Of a stretch of 64,000 nucleotides of DNA, positions 17,424-25,295 are shown one piece after another. How positions within the stretch are numbered: the first letter of the stretch is position 1; each line of letters begins with the position of its first letter. Below the pieces are notes generated by a model. That model had not been told where the DNA came from. It did not search any database and saw only the letters and a program-made list of their open reading frames with translations. The DNA lies in contig NZ_LXEP01000004.1 of the NCBI RefSeq assembly GCF_001654835.1, forward strand, positions 124,001-188,000. Direction: 5' to 3'. This stretch comes from Buttiauxella gaviniae ATCC 51604. GTDB lineage: Bacteria > Pseudomonadota > Gammaproteobacteria > Enterobacterales > Enterobacteriaceae. Both the position numbers and the translations under genes were made by a program.

Positions 17424-18008
17424 TTAATGTAAAACCGCCGACCCAGCCTCACGCTTTTCTTGCCAGAAGCGATGCAGTTGTAACGCAGCAGGACCAATTG
17501 CTGCCTGACTTGCTTCATATTCTTGCTCAGTCATTTGCTCAAGCTTTGCAATGTGCGCTTCATCCCCATGGAGAGCTATCGTGTCCAGCGCCGCTTCCAG
17601 TTGTTCTGGCAATGCCTCCCAATGACTCAGTTCTACACCACGCATATAACCAAAACACCACTCTTCTACAATGGTGTATTCCTTGCCATCAATTTCGCGT
17701 AAACCAAATAGCGGCTCGAACTGATCAGGAGCATGACACAGACGTTCTGCAATATCGTTCATATGCTGACATGCGAGATCGTTAAAGCGTTGCTGCTCCT
17801 TTTCACTCTCCCAATGAGGCAGCTGGGATTCGCCGCCCCAAAGTGCAGTTTGCCACTGCGTGAGTTCAATCGTTCCAGGGGCAGAAAGAATAGCAGTGAG
17901 CATCCCATCCAACTCGGACACATCCAGTACGGAGTCATCGTTACCATACTGAGTGAGTGTATCATCCAGCCATTCCAATTCTTCTTCGTTTAGTGGCCCT
18001 TGATTCAT
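17424..18008 (-). CDS. yecA: YecA/YgfB family protein lacking the SEC-C tail
   Basis: A 194-residue UPF0149 protein close to E. coli YecA (221 residues): GPLNEEELEWLDD, LDVSELDGMLTA, FEPLFGLREIDG and TIVEEWCFGYMRGVELS are family blocks. E. coli YecA ends in a SEC-C zinc-binding motif (GRNDPCPCGSGKKFKQCC); here the protein stops at EAGSAVLH before that motif, and no SEC-C coding remnant is visible in any frame of the following 60 bases, which instead form the terminator. Function is poorly known; SEC-C proteins are often linked to SecA or ribosome-associated metal binding. As in E. coli it lies near leuZ, but here the PDE gene intervenes. Confidence 0.88.
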   Translation of the reverse strand: MNQGPLNEEELEWLDDTLTQYGNDDSVLDVSELDGMLTAILSAPGTIELTQWQTALWGGESQLPHWESEKEQQRFNDLACQHMNDIAERLCHAPDQFEPLFGLREIDGKEYTIVEEWCFGYMRGVELSHWEALPEQLEAALDTIALHGDEAHIAKLEQMTEQEYEASQAAIGPAALQLHRFWQEKREAGSAVLH

Positions 18009-18178
18009 ACTGAGTTCTCCAGAAGTTGTGCGATTTTTAAGTCAATGTTGATGCAAAGACTCATACGATTGATTTCAGCCTGTAGTATGCCGTGATATTC
18101 ATCTAAGAATGAAAGATTTGTCAGAATGGATTCATAAAATACCGATCATCTAAAGAACAAAAACCACCGAAAGGTGAT

Positions 18179-18391
18179 ATGACGGAACGGCTTATCATTG
18201 ATTTTATTATCAGGGTGCTCAAGGTGGGAGTTGTCGCCTACTTACACGTAAGTGCGATGGCGTTGGATAGCCATAGCGGGGAAAGAGCAGTCTTCTCTAT
18301 AGCACAAGTGCAGCAAGCCAAAACGAGTACGATTATAAAACCACAAACTAAACAAGCTTTGAGTATAAAACAGTCAAATACTCGTGATTAA
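18179..18391 (+). CDS. Small hypothetical protein (uncertain)
   Basis: A 70-residue frame with an AAAGGTG ribosome site immediately before its ATG. The first half (LIIDFIIRVLKVGVVAYLHVSAMAL) is hydrophobic and could be one membrane helix; the rest is polar. I do not recognise it. It lies in the long divergent gap between yecA and the phosphodiesterase gene. The good ribosome site is the only positive evidence; it could be a chance frame. Confidence 0.3.
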   Translation: MTERLIIDFIIRVLKVGVVAYLHVSAMALDSHSGERAVFSIAQVQQAKTSTIIKPQTKQALSIKQSNTRD

Positions 18392-18880
18392 TTTATTATC
18401 AGTATTCATAGCCAATACTAACGTTAATATATGAAAAAATTTAAACCAGGAAAAATGATAAAGTCTTGGTGCGCCGATATCACTTATTGAGTCTTCGTTG
18501 CACATGCGCTTGTGTAACTCATCAATATAACATACCAAAACCATTAAATAACATTAATTTAACAATTGATGTTTTGATAGGTCTTAACTGTTATTTTTAG
18601 AGTTAATGACCTTAAAAAACTATCACAAAATATTTTTATATTGATTCATTGAACGTTTTGAACGATTATTTATGTGATACAGAAACATCTCTTTCATCTG
18701 TTTGGGTGGCTAATTACGATGGTTTTATCAATCCGATGTAGAACCAACTTTTTGACGGCATATCACCCCTTCATGTTGCAGTAAAGAAATATTCTGAGAT
18801 TGCGGGCATATTTAATGTGTAATTTTACACATTAAATATATCCAACTATAAAAATAAACTTATTAAGCAGAGAATAAAGC
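18392..18880 (+). promoter_or_regulatory. Leader of the phosphodiesterase gene with a 32-bp perfect palindrome
   Basis: This AT-rich stretch is without a convincing gene. ATATTTAATGTGTAA (18808-18822) and its exact complement TTACACATTAAATAT (18825-18839) are separated by only two T, giving a 15-bp perfect inverted repeat 41 bases before the phosphodiesterase ATG. The position and near-zero loop fit a dimeric repressor operator better than a terminator. Confidence 0.5.
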
Positions 18881-21106
18881 ATGTTATTGGCAGAAGCCAA
18901 AGATGATATTTTACTGAAAAGAATGATAGGCCCTTTTTGTACCGGTGTGGCATTTTTCATCTTTCAGTTTCTGGCCGAGTCCCTTACCGCTCAGGAACAT
19001 ATTGCAGATGCAACAATCCGGTTTTATGACCTTACACTGCCGCTGATTTCTGCTTTGCTAGTGTTATACAGAAAGAAGGCGCTTCCTATACTAGGGATAT
19101 TTTTCCTTTATTCGATCAATAGTCATCCATTATCAGCGAAACTGACACTCACTTCCCAGCTGCTAGCAGCATTAATCAGTCAGTTACTGTATTACTGGAA
19201 CACGGGAAAACGTGGTACGGTCAGTTTTGGGCGTAGCCAGTTAACTCCGCGGCGCATAGGCTGGCTTGTCTGCTGCAACTCTCTGTTATATATATTTTTT
19301 CAACACTCACTTCAGACTTATTTTGATCCAGAGTCAGCCACTGAAATTTTTACAGTGCAGACACTGATTAACCTGCAATGGATGATGAACTCTTGTATTA
19401 CGGGTATTCCCTTTTGCTATCTTTTGCTTCGGGTCTGCCATAAACCTGCATGGGGACTTCAATATTTAAGACACGTAAGGGCATCAGTAAAATCAGGCCC
19501 AGCCATTTTATATCAGGCAATCTGGTGGCTTTTACTGCTCATAATTATGTACTGCCTGATTTCAGAAAATCTCAATACACTGCTTTTTACCGACTATTCT
19601 TTACTGTGGTTATTGCCGGTAATGTTATGGGGGACAGTACGTATTGGGCATGCTTTGGTAGCTCCTGTATGGGTTATCATACTGGCATTGCTGGGAAATT
19701 ATATTGATGGATATATTTCAATAGCAAATACGCTTACAGATGCCAACCATCTACACAGCTTAATCATATCATCCACAACTATTTTCATTTTCTCCCTGAC
19801 AATTGTTGCTACAGGAGTGATATCTGCGCATAACCTAAAATACTCCCAACATGTCAGTAGATTATATCGCTCCGAGCCAAACACTGGGCTTCTAAATTTT
19901 CAGGCTCTGAGTATGGATATAGATAAACACTCAGCAGAAGCATTATGCCTGATTCGTTGCCCAGAGCTAAATGAGCTTGAACAGACTTATGGTGTGGAGT
20001 TTCGCTTTGAATTTGTTAAAGCGTTAAGTTCGTATATAACAGGTTTATTGCCATGTTGTGACCAGGTTTATTACAGCCCTGGTCACGGTATAATTCTAAG
20101 ACTGAACACGCTACCGGACGTCCCAGTATTTTACAGATCACTCAGGGTTTTTCGCTTTCAATGGAAAACATCTATCCTCGGGCTCAATTGTGGGGTGGCC
20201 TATACTAGTGATAAAAGAATCATTCGCAATTTATCAGAAGCAATAAAACAGTTAAATATTAACAGTTATATTTCTTTGTTGCATGGAAGACCGTTATCTC
20301 TGAGCCCAACAGTTCCTGGTGATAACATTGTTGAATCAGGGATGATACGCGATGTTCTGCAACAAGCTATCGACAGACAATCGTTGTTGCTTATGGCACA
20401 GCCCATTGTATCCACGGTGCTCACTGCGCAACCCGTCATCTCTGTTCGGGGTAAAATTCATTACCATGAGATTCTTATTCGCCTCAAAACAGCAGATGGA
20501 AAATTAATTTTCCCGGATACCTTCCTTCCCCTGGCCCGCAAAGGTGGCCTGCTGCCTGCACTGGATATCACGGTAATAGAACAGACCTTCCGCTTTATGC
20601 AGACCCGAAAAATCTCTGATCCTGATTGTTATTTTTCAATCAACCTGACGCCAGAGTCACTTTACCAAACAGACTTTCTGGATAATGTCTCTACATTATT
20701 CAAGAAGTACAGCATTGCTCCTTACCGTATTATTTTTGAAATTATTGAGTCTGAAATTCTTGATAATGAAAATGTCTCAGACATCCTGAGGAGTCTGCGC
20801 AATGCGGGCAGTAAAATTGCCATTGATGACTTTGGCACAGGCTCCTCAAGTTATGACAGATTACGTGTTCTGAATGCAGACATTTTAAAAATCGATGGTT
20901 CTTTTATCAAAAACATTATTGATGATCCATTTAGCTACTGTGCCGTTAAATCATTTTGCGAAATGGCGAAATTAAAAAATATGGAAATAGTTGCAGAGTT
21001 TGTCGAAAATGAAGAAATCGCGAAAATGCTAACTGAGATGGGTATCGATTGGTTACAGGGATACCATATTGGGAAACCTATCCCCGTTGAGCAAGCAGAA
21101 CTGTAA
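18881..21106 (+). CDS. PdeF-like membrane c-di-GMP phosphodiesterase (degenerate GGDEF + EAL)
   Basis: A 741-residue protein with the architecture and length of E. coli PdeF/YfgF. A membrane sensor domain of about eight hydrophobic helices (1-315, MASE1-like) is followed by a degenerate GGDEF domain (about 325-480) in which GGDEF is replaced by SPGHG, then an EAL domain (about 490-738). The EAL domain keeps the active-site set: HEILIRL (EIL for EAL), the Asn in SINLTPESL, FEIIESE, IDDFGTGSSSYDRL, ADILKIDGSFI, VAEFVENEE and LQGYHIGKPIP. It should hydrolyse c-di-GMP to pGpG, with the GGDEF domain at most regulatory. It sits between yecA and leuZ, next to the EPS operon, consistent with c-di-GMP control of the polysaccharide or motility (inference). 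A terminator follows. Confidence 0.88.
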   Translation: MLLAEAKDDILLKRMIGPFCTGVAFFIFQFLAESLTAQEHIADATIRFYDLTLPLISALLVLYRKKALPILGIFFLYSINSHPLSAKLTLTSQLLAALISQLLYYWNTGKRGTVSFGRSQLTPRRIGWLVCCNSLLYIFFQHSLQTYFDPESATEIFTVQTLINLQWMMNSCITGIPFCYLLLRVCHKPAWGLQYLRHVRASVKSGPAILYQAIWWLLLLIIMYCLISENLNTLLFTDYSLLWLLPVMLWGTVRIGHALVAPVWVIILALLGNYIDGYISIANTLTDANHLHSLIISSTTIFIFSLTIVATGVISAHNLKYSQHVSRLYRSEPNTGLLNFQALSMDIDKHSAEALCLIRCPELNELEQTYGVEFRFEFVKALSSYITGLLPCCDQVYYSPGHGIILRLNTLPDVPVFYRSLRVFRFQWKTSILGLNCGVAYTSDKRIIRNLSEAIKQLNINSYISLLHGRPLSLSPTVPGDNIVESGMIRDVLQQAIDRQSLLLMAQPIVSTVLTAQPVISVRGKIHYHEILIRLKTADGKLIFPDTFLPLARKGGLLPALDITVIEQTFRFMQTRKISDPDCYFSINLTPESLYQTDFLDNVSTLFKKYSIAPYRIIFEIIESEILDNENVSDILRSLRNAGSKIAIDDFGTGSSSYDRLRVLNADILKIDGSFIKNIIDDPFSYCAVKSFCEMAKLKNMEIVAEFVENEEIAKMLTEMGIDWLQGYHIGKPIPVEQAEL

Positions 21107-21154
21107 TTTAATATTAAGTTAGTAATCGCATTTTACTCAGAAACCGCGCAACAA

Positions 21155-21194
21155 CCTGACGACCTAAAATCCTAATAGGCTGTCAGGTTTTTTT
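21155..21194 (+). terminator. Terminator of the phosphodiesterase gene
   Basis: CCTGAC (21155-21160) pairs with GTCAGG (21182-21187), directly followed by seven T. It is correctly placed 49 bases after the stop codon. Confidence 0.75.
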
Positions 21195-21410
21195 GACATA
21201 AAAAAAAGCGCGACAGGCAGCTATGCTGGGCAATTGAAATATAGCGTACCAGGAAGCCGACAATCCAACAGCAACCACAAGAACCCAGCCTCCGGGCTCG
21301 TTTTTCTTTGGGCGTAAAAAAACCCGCAGGTTGCGGGTTTCATTTGCACGGATAGCACAGTCTAAAAGTCTGTCGCCACCCCATCGCCATTGACTCAAAT
21401 TGCAGAAAGT
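21195..21410 (-). ncRNA. Candidate structured RNA / hairpin array downstream of leuZ (C4-like?)
   Basis: Downstream of the leuZ terminator the minus strand carries further hairpins with T-runs: AACCCGCA (21321-21328) with TGCGGGTT (21332-21339), a smaller AGCC-CGGA-GGCT hairpin near 21290-21302, and CAGC-TAT-GCTG near 21219-21229 followed on the minus strand by eight T. A GTG-initiated frame (21437-21183) runs straight through all of these hairpins and is not credible as a gene. The layout, close to a tRNA, reminds me of C4-type antisense RNA leaders of P1/P4-like elements, but this is recall, not a match I could compute. Confidence 0.3.
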
Positions 21411-21433
21411 AAAAAACCACCCGAAGGTGGTTT
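21411..21433 (-). terminator. Terminator of the glyW-cysT-leuZ transcript
   Basis: AAACCACC (21414-21421) pairs with GGTGGTTT (21426-21433) around a CGAA loop. On the minus strand the stem runs into TTTTTT. It lies 43 bases past the leuZ 3' end. Confidence 0.85.
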
Positions 21434-21476
21434 CCACGACACTGCTTTATCATTGATTTTATTACTTTTATTCCCA

Positions 21477-21563
21477 TGGTGCCCGGGGCGGGACTTGAAC
21501 CCGCACAGCGCGAACGCCGAGGGATTTTAAATCCCTTGTGTCTACCGATTTCACCACCCGGGC
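21477..21563 (-). tRNA. leuZ: tRNA-Leu (anticodon TAA)
   Basis: An 87-base type II tRNA with encoded CCA. Acceptor GCCCGGG pairs with CCCGGGC; the anticodon loop in GGGATTTAAAATCCC contains TAA; the long variable arm (CTCGGCGTTCGCGCTG) is typical of Leu; the T arm is GCGGGTTCAAGTCCCGC. It is last in the glyW-cysT-leuZ order seen in E. coli. Confidence 0.97.
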
Positions 21564-21575
21564 TCGGGAAGAAAG

Positions 21576-21649
21576 TGGAGGCGCGTTCCGGAGTCGAACC
21601 GGACTAGACGGATTTGCAATCCGCTACATAACCGCTTTGCTAACGCGCC
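21576..21649 (-). tRNA. cysT: tRNA-Cys (anticodon GCA)
   Basis: A 74-base tRNA with encoded CCA. Acceptor GGCGCGT pairs with ACGCGCC with discriminator U; anticodon stem-loop CGGATTGCAAATCCG has GCA; T arm CCGGTTCGACTCCGG. It is the sole position expected for tRNA-Cys in enterobacteria. Confidence 0.97.
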
Positions 21650-21698
21650 AAAACCTTTTACCTTCGCAGGCTGTAACAGAAACTCTGCTACATAAATT

Positions 21699-21774
<76 letters not shown>

Positions 21775-21855
21775 AAAATCTAATCAATTAACCTTAAAGC
21801 TAATCATTTGATTTTACTATCTTCTGGCAAGCTGTGCTGCCGTTCGATGCGTTGC

Positions 21856-21883
21856 ATTCTACTTACCTGACGCGATGAGTCAA
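21856..21883 (-). promoter_or_regulatory. Sigma70 promoter of the glyW-cysT-leuZ tRNA operon
   Basis: On the minus strand TTGACT, 16 bases, TAGAAT is followed by a GCAACGC discriminator region. It lies about 82 bases upstream of glyW. Confidence 0.75.
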
Positions 21884-21998
21884 TGAAATTTTCCGTCATC
21901 GCACTCCGTTTGCTGAATTTTGCACCGTACCGATCACGGTTCGAGCAAATAAGCCCCTACTGCGTGCAAATATTGATGCATTAACCAGTGAAAGGGAA

Positions 21999-22943
21999 TC
22001 AAATTTGATAATCCAATACCGTCTCTTCTGGCTCTAGCGCCAGTCTTTTAATGTCGGCAACAGAAAGCTCAGGATTGCACAGCTCAATAAAGCGCCAGAC
22101 ATAATTCCGTTGTAGCTGACCTCGCTTCAATCCAAGCCATACGGTGTTAGTGTCAAAAAGATGACGAGTATCGAGTCTGACTAACTCCCCTTCCTCGCTG
22201 CTTGCCTGAAATGCCACCAGACCGATACCCAATCCCAGCTCAACGTAAGTTTTCACCACGTCAGAATCCTGCGCGCTCAAAACGATATCCGGCGTTAAAC
22301 CACGGCGGGAAAAGGCTTCGTCTATGCGCGCACGGCCAGTGATCCCCTGGCGATAGGTAATAATCGGCCAATGGCTAATATCATCAAGCGTGAGAGGATT
22401 AGCATGGATCAGTGGATGACCGCGCGGCACCAATAAAGTATGTGACCAGCGAAACCACGGATAAGCAACGACTAAGGGATCGGTACTCAAGCGCTCACTG
22501 GCAATACCAATATCTGCCGTACCATTATGTAGCAGCATCTCGATTTCTTGCGGCGTCCCCTGGATTAGCTCAAGGCGTACTTCAGGGAATAATGAGCGAA
22601 ACGATTTGATAACCGACGGCAAACTGTAGCGTGCCTGAGTATGTGTGGTAGCAATTGTGAGCACACCGCTGGTGTCGTTGGTAAATACATCAGCCAGACG
22701 ACGTACATTACTGGCTTCATTAAGAATACGTTCAGCAATCACCAGCAGGGCTTTACCCGGCTCTGTCATGCCCAATAAACGTTTACCACGACGGATGAAA
22801 ATCTCGATACCGAGTTCTTCTTCAAGCTCGCGGATATGGCGGCTTACGCCCGATTGCGAAGTGAAAAGCATGTTGGCGACTTCGGTCAGGTTGTAGTCCC
22901 GCCGGGCCGCCTCGCGGATGATTTTGAGTTGCTGGAAGTTCAC
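21999..22943 (-). CDS. cbl: LysR-type regulator Cbl
   Basis: A 314-residue LysR regulator nearly the same as E. coli Cbl. The N-terminal winged HTH (LTEVANMLFTSQSGVSRHIRELEEELG) is followed by a substrate-binding domain with the CysB/Cbl signature TTHTQARYSLP and YRQGITGR. Cbl activates sulfonate/taurine use genes (ssu, tau) under sulfate limitation with CysB. Translation starts at a GTG (22943), as in E. coli cbl, after a GGGGGC ribosome site. It lies downstream of nac on the same strand, the usual nac-cbl order, so nitrogen control may reach cbl by read-through. Confidence 0.95.
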   Translation of the reverse strand: MNFQQLKIIREAARRDYNLTEVANMLFTSQSGVSRHIRELEEELGIEIFIRRGKRLLGMTEPGKALLVIAERILNEASNVRRLADVFTNDTSGVLTIATTHTQARYSLPSVIKSFRSLFPEVRLELIQGTPQEIEMLLHNGTADIGIASERLSTDPLVVAYPWFRWSHTLLVPRGHPLIHANPLTLDDISHWPIITYRQGITGRARIDEAFSRRGLTPDIVLSAQDSDVVKTYVELGLGIGLVAFQASSEEGELVRLDTRHLFDTNTVWLGLKRGQLQRNYVWRFIELCNPELSVADIKRLALEPEETVLDYQI

Positions 22944-23048
22944 ATTGCCCCCGGGGCATAACCATTCTTTACACTATTGTTAAAGTGGCAACCCCGATAT
23001 AACAAATAATAAAAACCAGCAACTTATTCGATTTAGCAATAAGCCGAA

Positions 23049-23966
23049 TCACCCTACCAGTAGCAGTTCGCGATTTTCCTGTGCAGGACGAACCACCAGC
23101 GACATCAAAATGTCTTTTACTGCCTGCGCCTGAGGGGTCAGCGCGGTACGGGCCGATAAATTCACCGAGAGTGGTAAATTCAGGGATGGGCTGGTGATAC
23201 GCGCCATCCAGCCGTTTGCCGAACTCACCAGCGAGCGTGCCGCTGATTCTGGCAACACTGTTACCCCCATACCGCTGGCAATTGCCGCCGTCAGCGTCGA
23301 GATAGAATCAATCTCACCGATAATTTTTGCCGTCAGGCGGCGTAGTGAGAACGCTTCATCCACGCGTTTACGTACGGCGCTATAGTCACGCGGCAGGAAT
23401 AGGTTCATTTCGGCAACCGCAGAAAGATCGACTGTCTGACCTGGACAATCGCGGGTGCCGACCAGAAACAACTCCTCTTTAAGTAACGGTTGGCTGATGA
23501 TGCCCGCCGTTGGAGAACGGTCATACAAGACCGCCATGTCAAGCTGGCCGCTTAACAGCTTGTCATTCAGGACAGAACTACTGTTCTCATGCAGATAGAC
23601 CAGCACGTCGGGTAATTCCGCACGTACTGCCTGTAATAAAGGCATGGTAATTGAAGAAGCTGCGGTACCGGGAGCCAGACCAATAGAAACCTGGCCACCT
23701 AAAGTTTGGCCCACATTGCAAACCGCTAATTGAGCCTGTTCACACTGGCGCAGAATAGTCCGCGCATGGGTATAGAGAATTTTTCCTGCTTCTGTTGGCG
23801 TTACGCCGCGTTTGGTACGAATTAACAGCTGCTGATCCATTTCACCTTCAAGGGTAGCAACTTGTTGGCTCAGCGCCGGCTGCGCAATATGCAGCACTTC
23901 TGCGGCCTGAGTCAGGCTACCAATATCGACGATTTTCACGAAGTACTTCAGTCGTCTTAAATTCAT
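23049..23966 (-). CDS. nac: Nitrogen assimilation LysR regulator Nac
   Basis: A 305-residue LysR regulator: HTH at the N-terminus (MNLRRLKYFVKIVDIGSLTQAAEVLHIAQPALSQQVATLE), then an effector-binding domain containing GLAPGTAASSITMPLL. Nac couples sigma54-dependent nitrogen limitation to sigma70 promoters such as hut, put, ure and gdhA. The ATG at 23966 follows AGGGGG and matches the family start; the frame stays open upstream to 24053 but that extension crosses the promoter. Upstream lie a perfect-spacing sigma54 promoter and an NtrC site. Confidence 0.96.
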   Translation of the reverse strand: MNLRRLKYFVKIVDIGSLTQAAEVLHIAQPALSQQVATLEGEMDQQLLIRTKRGVTPTEAGKILYTHARTILRQCEQAQLAVCNVGQTLGGQVSIGLAPGTAASSITMPLLQAVRAELPDVLVYLHENSSSVLNDKLLSGQLDMAVLYDRSPTAGIISQPLLKEELFLVGTRDCPGQTVDLSAVAEMNLFLPRDYSAVRKRVDEAFSLRRLTAKIIGEIDSISTLTAAIASGMGVTVLPESAARSLVSSANGWMARITSPSLNLPLSVNLSARTALTPQAQAVKDILMSLVVRPAQENRELLLVG

Positions 23967-24023
23967 TTTGCCCCCTACACGGAATGCCAACGCCAGTCTC
24001 GGCAGTGATGTCTTTCTAAGAAT

Positions 24024-24039
24024 TGCAATATGCTTGCCA
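24024..24039 (-). promoter_or_regulatory. Sigma54 promoter of nac
   Basis: On the minus strand TGGCAAG, 4 bases, TTGCA matches the -24/-12 consensus (TGGCAC-N5-TTGCW, GG and GC doublets 10 bases apart). The predicted start is near 24013, 47 bases before the nac ATG. Confidence 0.85.
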
Positions 24040-24155
24040 CTTTTGAGAAACATCCGACCAGATGTGCTAACAAGCTGGATAATAAGCGAAAGTGATTTAA
24101 AACGAGGAAAAATGAGTTTGAAACAGTGGTTCTCTTATGCCCCATTAGAGGTATT

Positions 24156-24176
24156 GGCGCACCATTACGGTGCGCC
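24156..24176. promoter_or_regulatory. NtrC binding site of nac
   Basis: GGCGCACC (24156-24163) and GGTGCGCC (24169-24176) form a perfect inverted repeat with the GCACC-N5-GGTGC core of NtrC sites. Its centre (24166) is about 153 bases upstream of the predicted nac start. That equals, from memory, the single NtrC site position reported for Klebsiella nac. It sits in the short gap behind scsD. Confidence 0.75.
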
Positions 24177-24187
24177 TGTTCATGCCA

Positions 24188-24691
24188 TTACAATGAGGCC
24201 CACCAAAGACGTAGTTTCATTCCCCAAAGCGTAGTCCATCCGGTCGTTGACGAGACAACCTCTCCTTTATAAAGCACAACCAACGTAGGCGTGACACCAA
24301 TCTGCCAGTTGCGAGATAACTCTCCTGAGGCATCATTGACCACTGGAAGATGGATCTTTTTTTGGGCTAACCAACGCGTCACATCCTGAGGTTCGCCTGA
24401 GCGTAGCGCAATTGTCATCACGTTTTCTCCCTCTCCCACCAACTGCGCAACAGAAGGTGTTGTATAGCGACACACGCCGCACCAACTGGCCCAGAAATAA
24501 AGGAGTAATGGGCGATCTTCACTCAACGCGCTCAACACTACTGCCTGGCCATCTAGTGTATGAAGTGGTGTGCTGTCGAATGTCGTGGGCATTTTCGGCG
24601 CTCGCCACCAGTCCATCAGAAAGACAATGGTGATGAGGACAACCATCATCACCAACGCTTCCCGTCCCCAGCGCTTTAATTTACTTTTCAT
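24188..24691 (-). CDS. scsD: Membrane-anchored thioredoxin-like ScsD
   Basis: A 167-residue TlpA-like protein with one N-terminal membrane anchor (about 12-29) and a periplasmic thioredoxin fold. The redox motif is CGVC at residues 71-74 in YFWASWCGVCRYTTP, and the cis-Pro loop is GVTPTLVV. In the Salmonella Scs system it contributes to periplasmic thiol reduction and copper tolerance. It overlaps the scsC end by 11 bases, so it is the last gene of scsBCD. Confidence 0.9.
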   Translation of the reverse strand: MKSKLKRWGREALVMMVVLITIVFLMDWWRAPKMPTTFDSTPLHTLDGQAVVLSALSEDRPLLLYFWASWCGVCRYTTPSVAQLVGEGENVMTIALRSGEPQDVTRWLAQKKIHLPVVNDASGELSRNWQIGVTPTLVVLYKGEVVSSTTGWTTLWGMKLRLWWASL

Positions 24692-25295
24692 TGGCCTGTG
24701 CCCGCTTTTCTATTACTAGCGTTTCCAGAGACTCCCATGGTACTGCCCCTGCCAGTAAAGTATCACCCACCAACGTTGCCGGCGTGCCTTCCACACCGAC
24801 GACCCGAGCCAGCTGTAGGTTCAGACTCAGTGTTTCCCTACTCAATTCATCCGGCTTAACCACTGTCACCCCACTTTTGACGAACGCGGCATCAATAGTG
24901 GTTGCGGTGTGATTACCCTGTTTCGACATCAAACTGTGATGCAATGCCAGAAACTGCTGCGGGTTCTCGCGCCAGGTTGTTAAGGCGACACGCGCAGCAA
25001 GCGATGATGATTCACCACGAAATGGCAGCAGTTTGAACACTACCGCCACGTCGGGATACTTCTCCACAATCTTCTCAAGCATTGGGTCGAATTTTTTACA
25101 GTACGGGCAGTTGTAGTCGGTAAACGAAATGATGGTTAATTTCGGTGAAGTTGCACCAATCCTTGGGCTGGCAGGATCGTGATACAACGCTTGATAGATC
25201 ATCTGCTGTATTTGTTCTTCATTATTAGGTTGCGTCTCGGCAGTGGCACCAAAAGTGGTCGCCAACAGCAGTACAAGCGTCATGATCATTTTCAT
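24681..25295 (-). CDS. scsC: Periplasmic DsbA/DsbG-like ScsC
   Basis: A 204-residue exported thioredoxin-fold protein. The signal peptide covers about 1-19 (LLATTFGATA), followed by an N-terminal oligomerisation helix region, then the active site FTDYNCPYCKKF with CPYC at residues 63-66 and the cis-Pro loop VEGTPATL. Members are disulfide isomerases or copper-binding thiol proteins kept reduced by ScsB. The ATG at 25295 follows AAAGGAG and overlaps the scsB stop (ATGA). Confidence 0.92.
   Translation of the reverse strand: MKMIMTLVLLLATTFGATAETQPNNEEQIQQMIYQALYHDPASPRIGATSPKLTIISFTDYNCPYCKKFDPMLEKIVEKYPDVAVVFKLLPFRGESSSLAARVALTTWRENPQQFLALHHSLMSKQGNHTATTIDAAFVKSGVTVVKPDELSRETLSLNLQLARVVGVEGTPATLVGDTLLAGAVPWESLETLVIEKRAQANEK

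Noticed and set aside
18440..18485. A sigma28-like pair (TAAAGTCT and GCCGATAT) upstream of the phosphodiesterase gene
   Set aside because: The two boxes are only 6 bases apart instead of 11, so it cannot serve as a FliA promoter.
21183..21437. An 84-codon GTG-start frame on the minus strand downstream of leuZ
   Set aside because: Its codons run through the leuZ terminator and further hairpins with T-runs, and its start lies inside a terminator stem; the DNA is better read as structured RNA or terminators.
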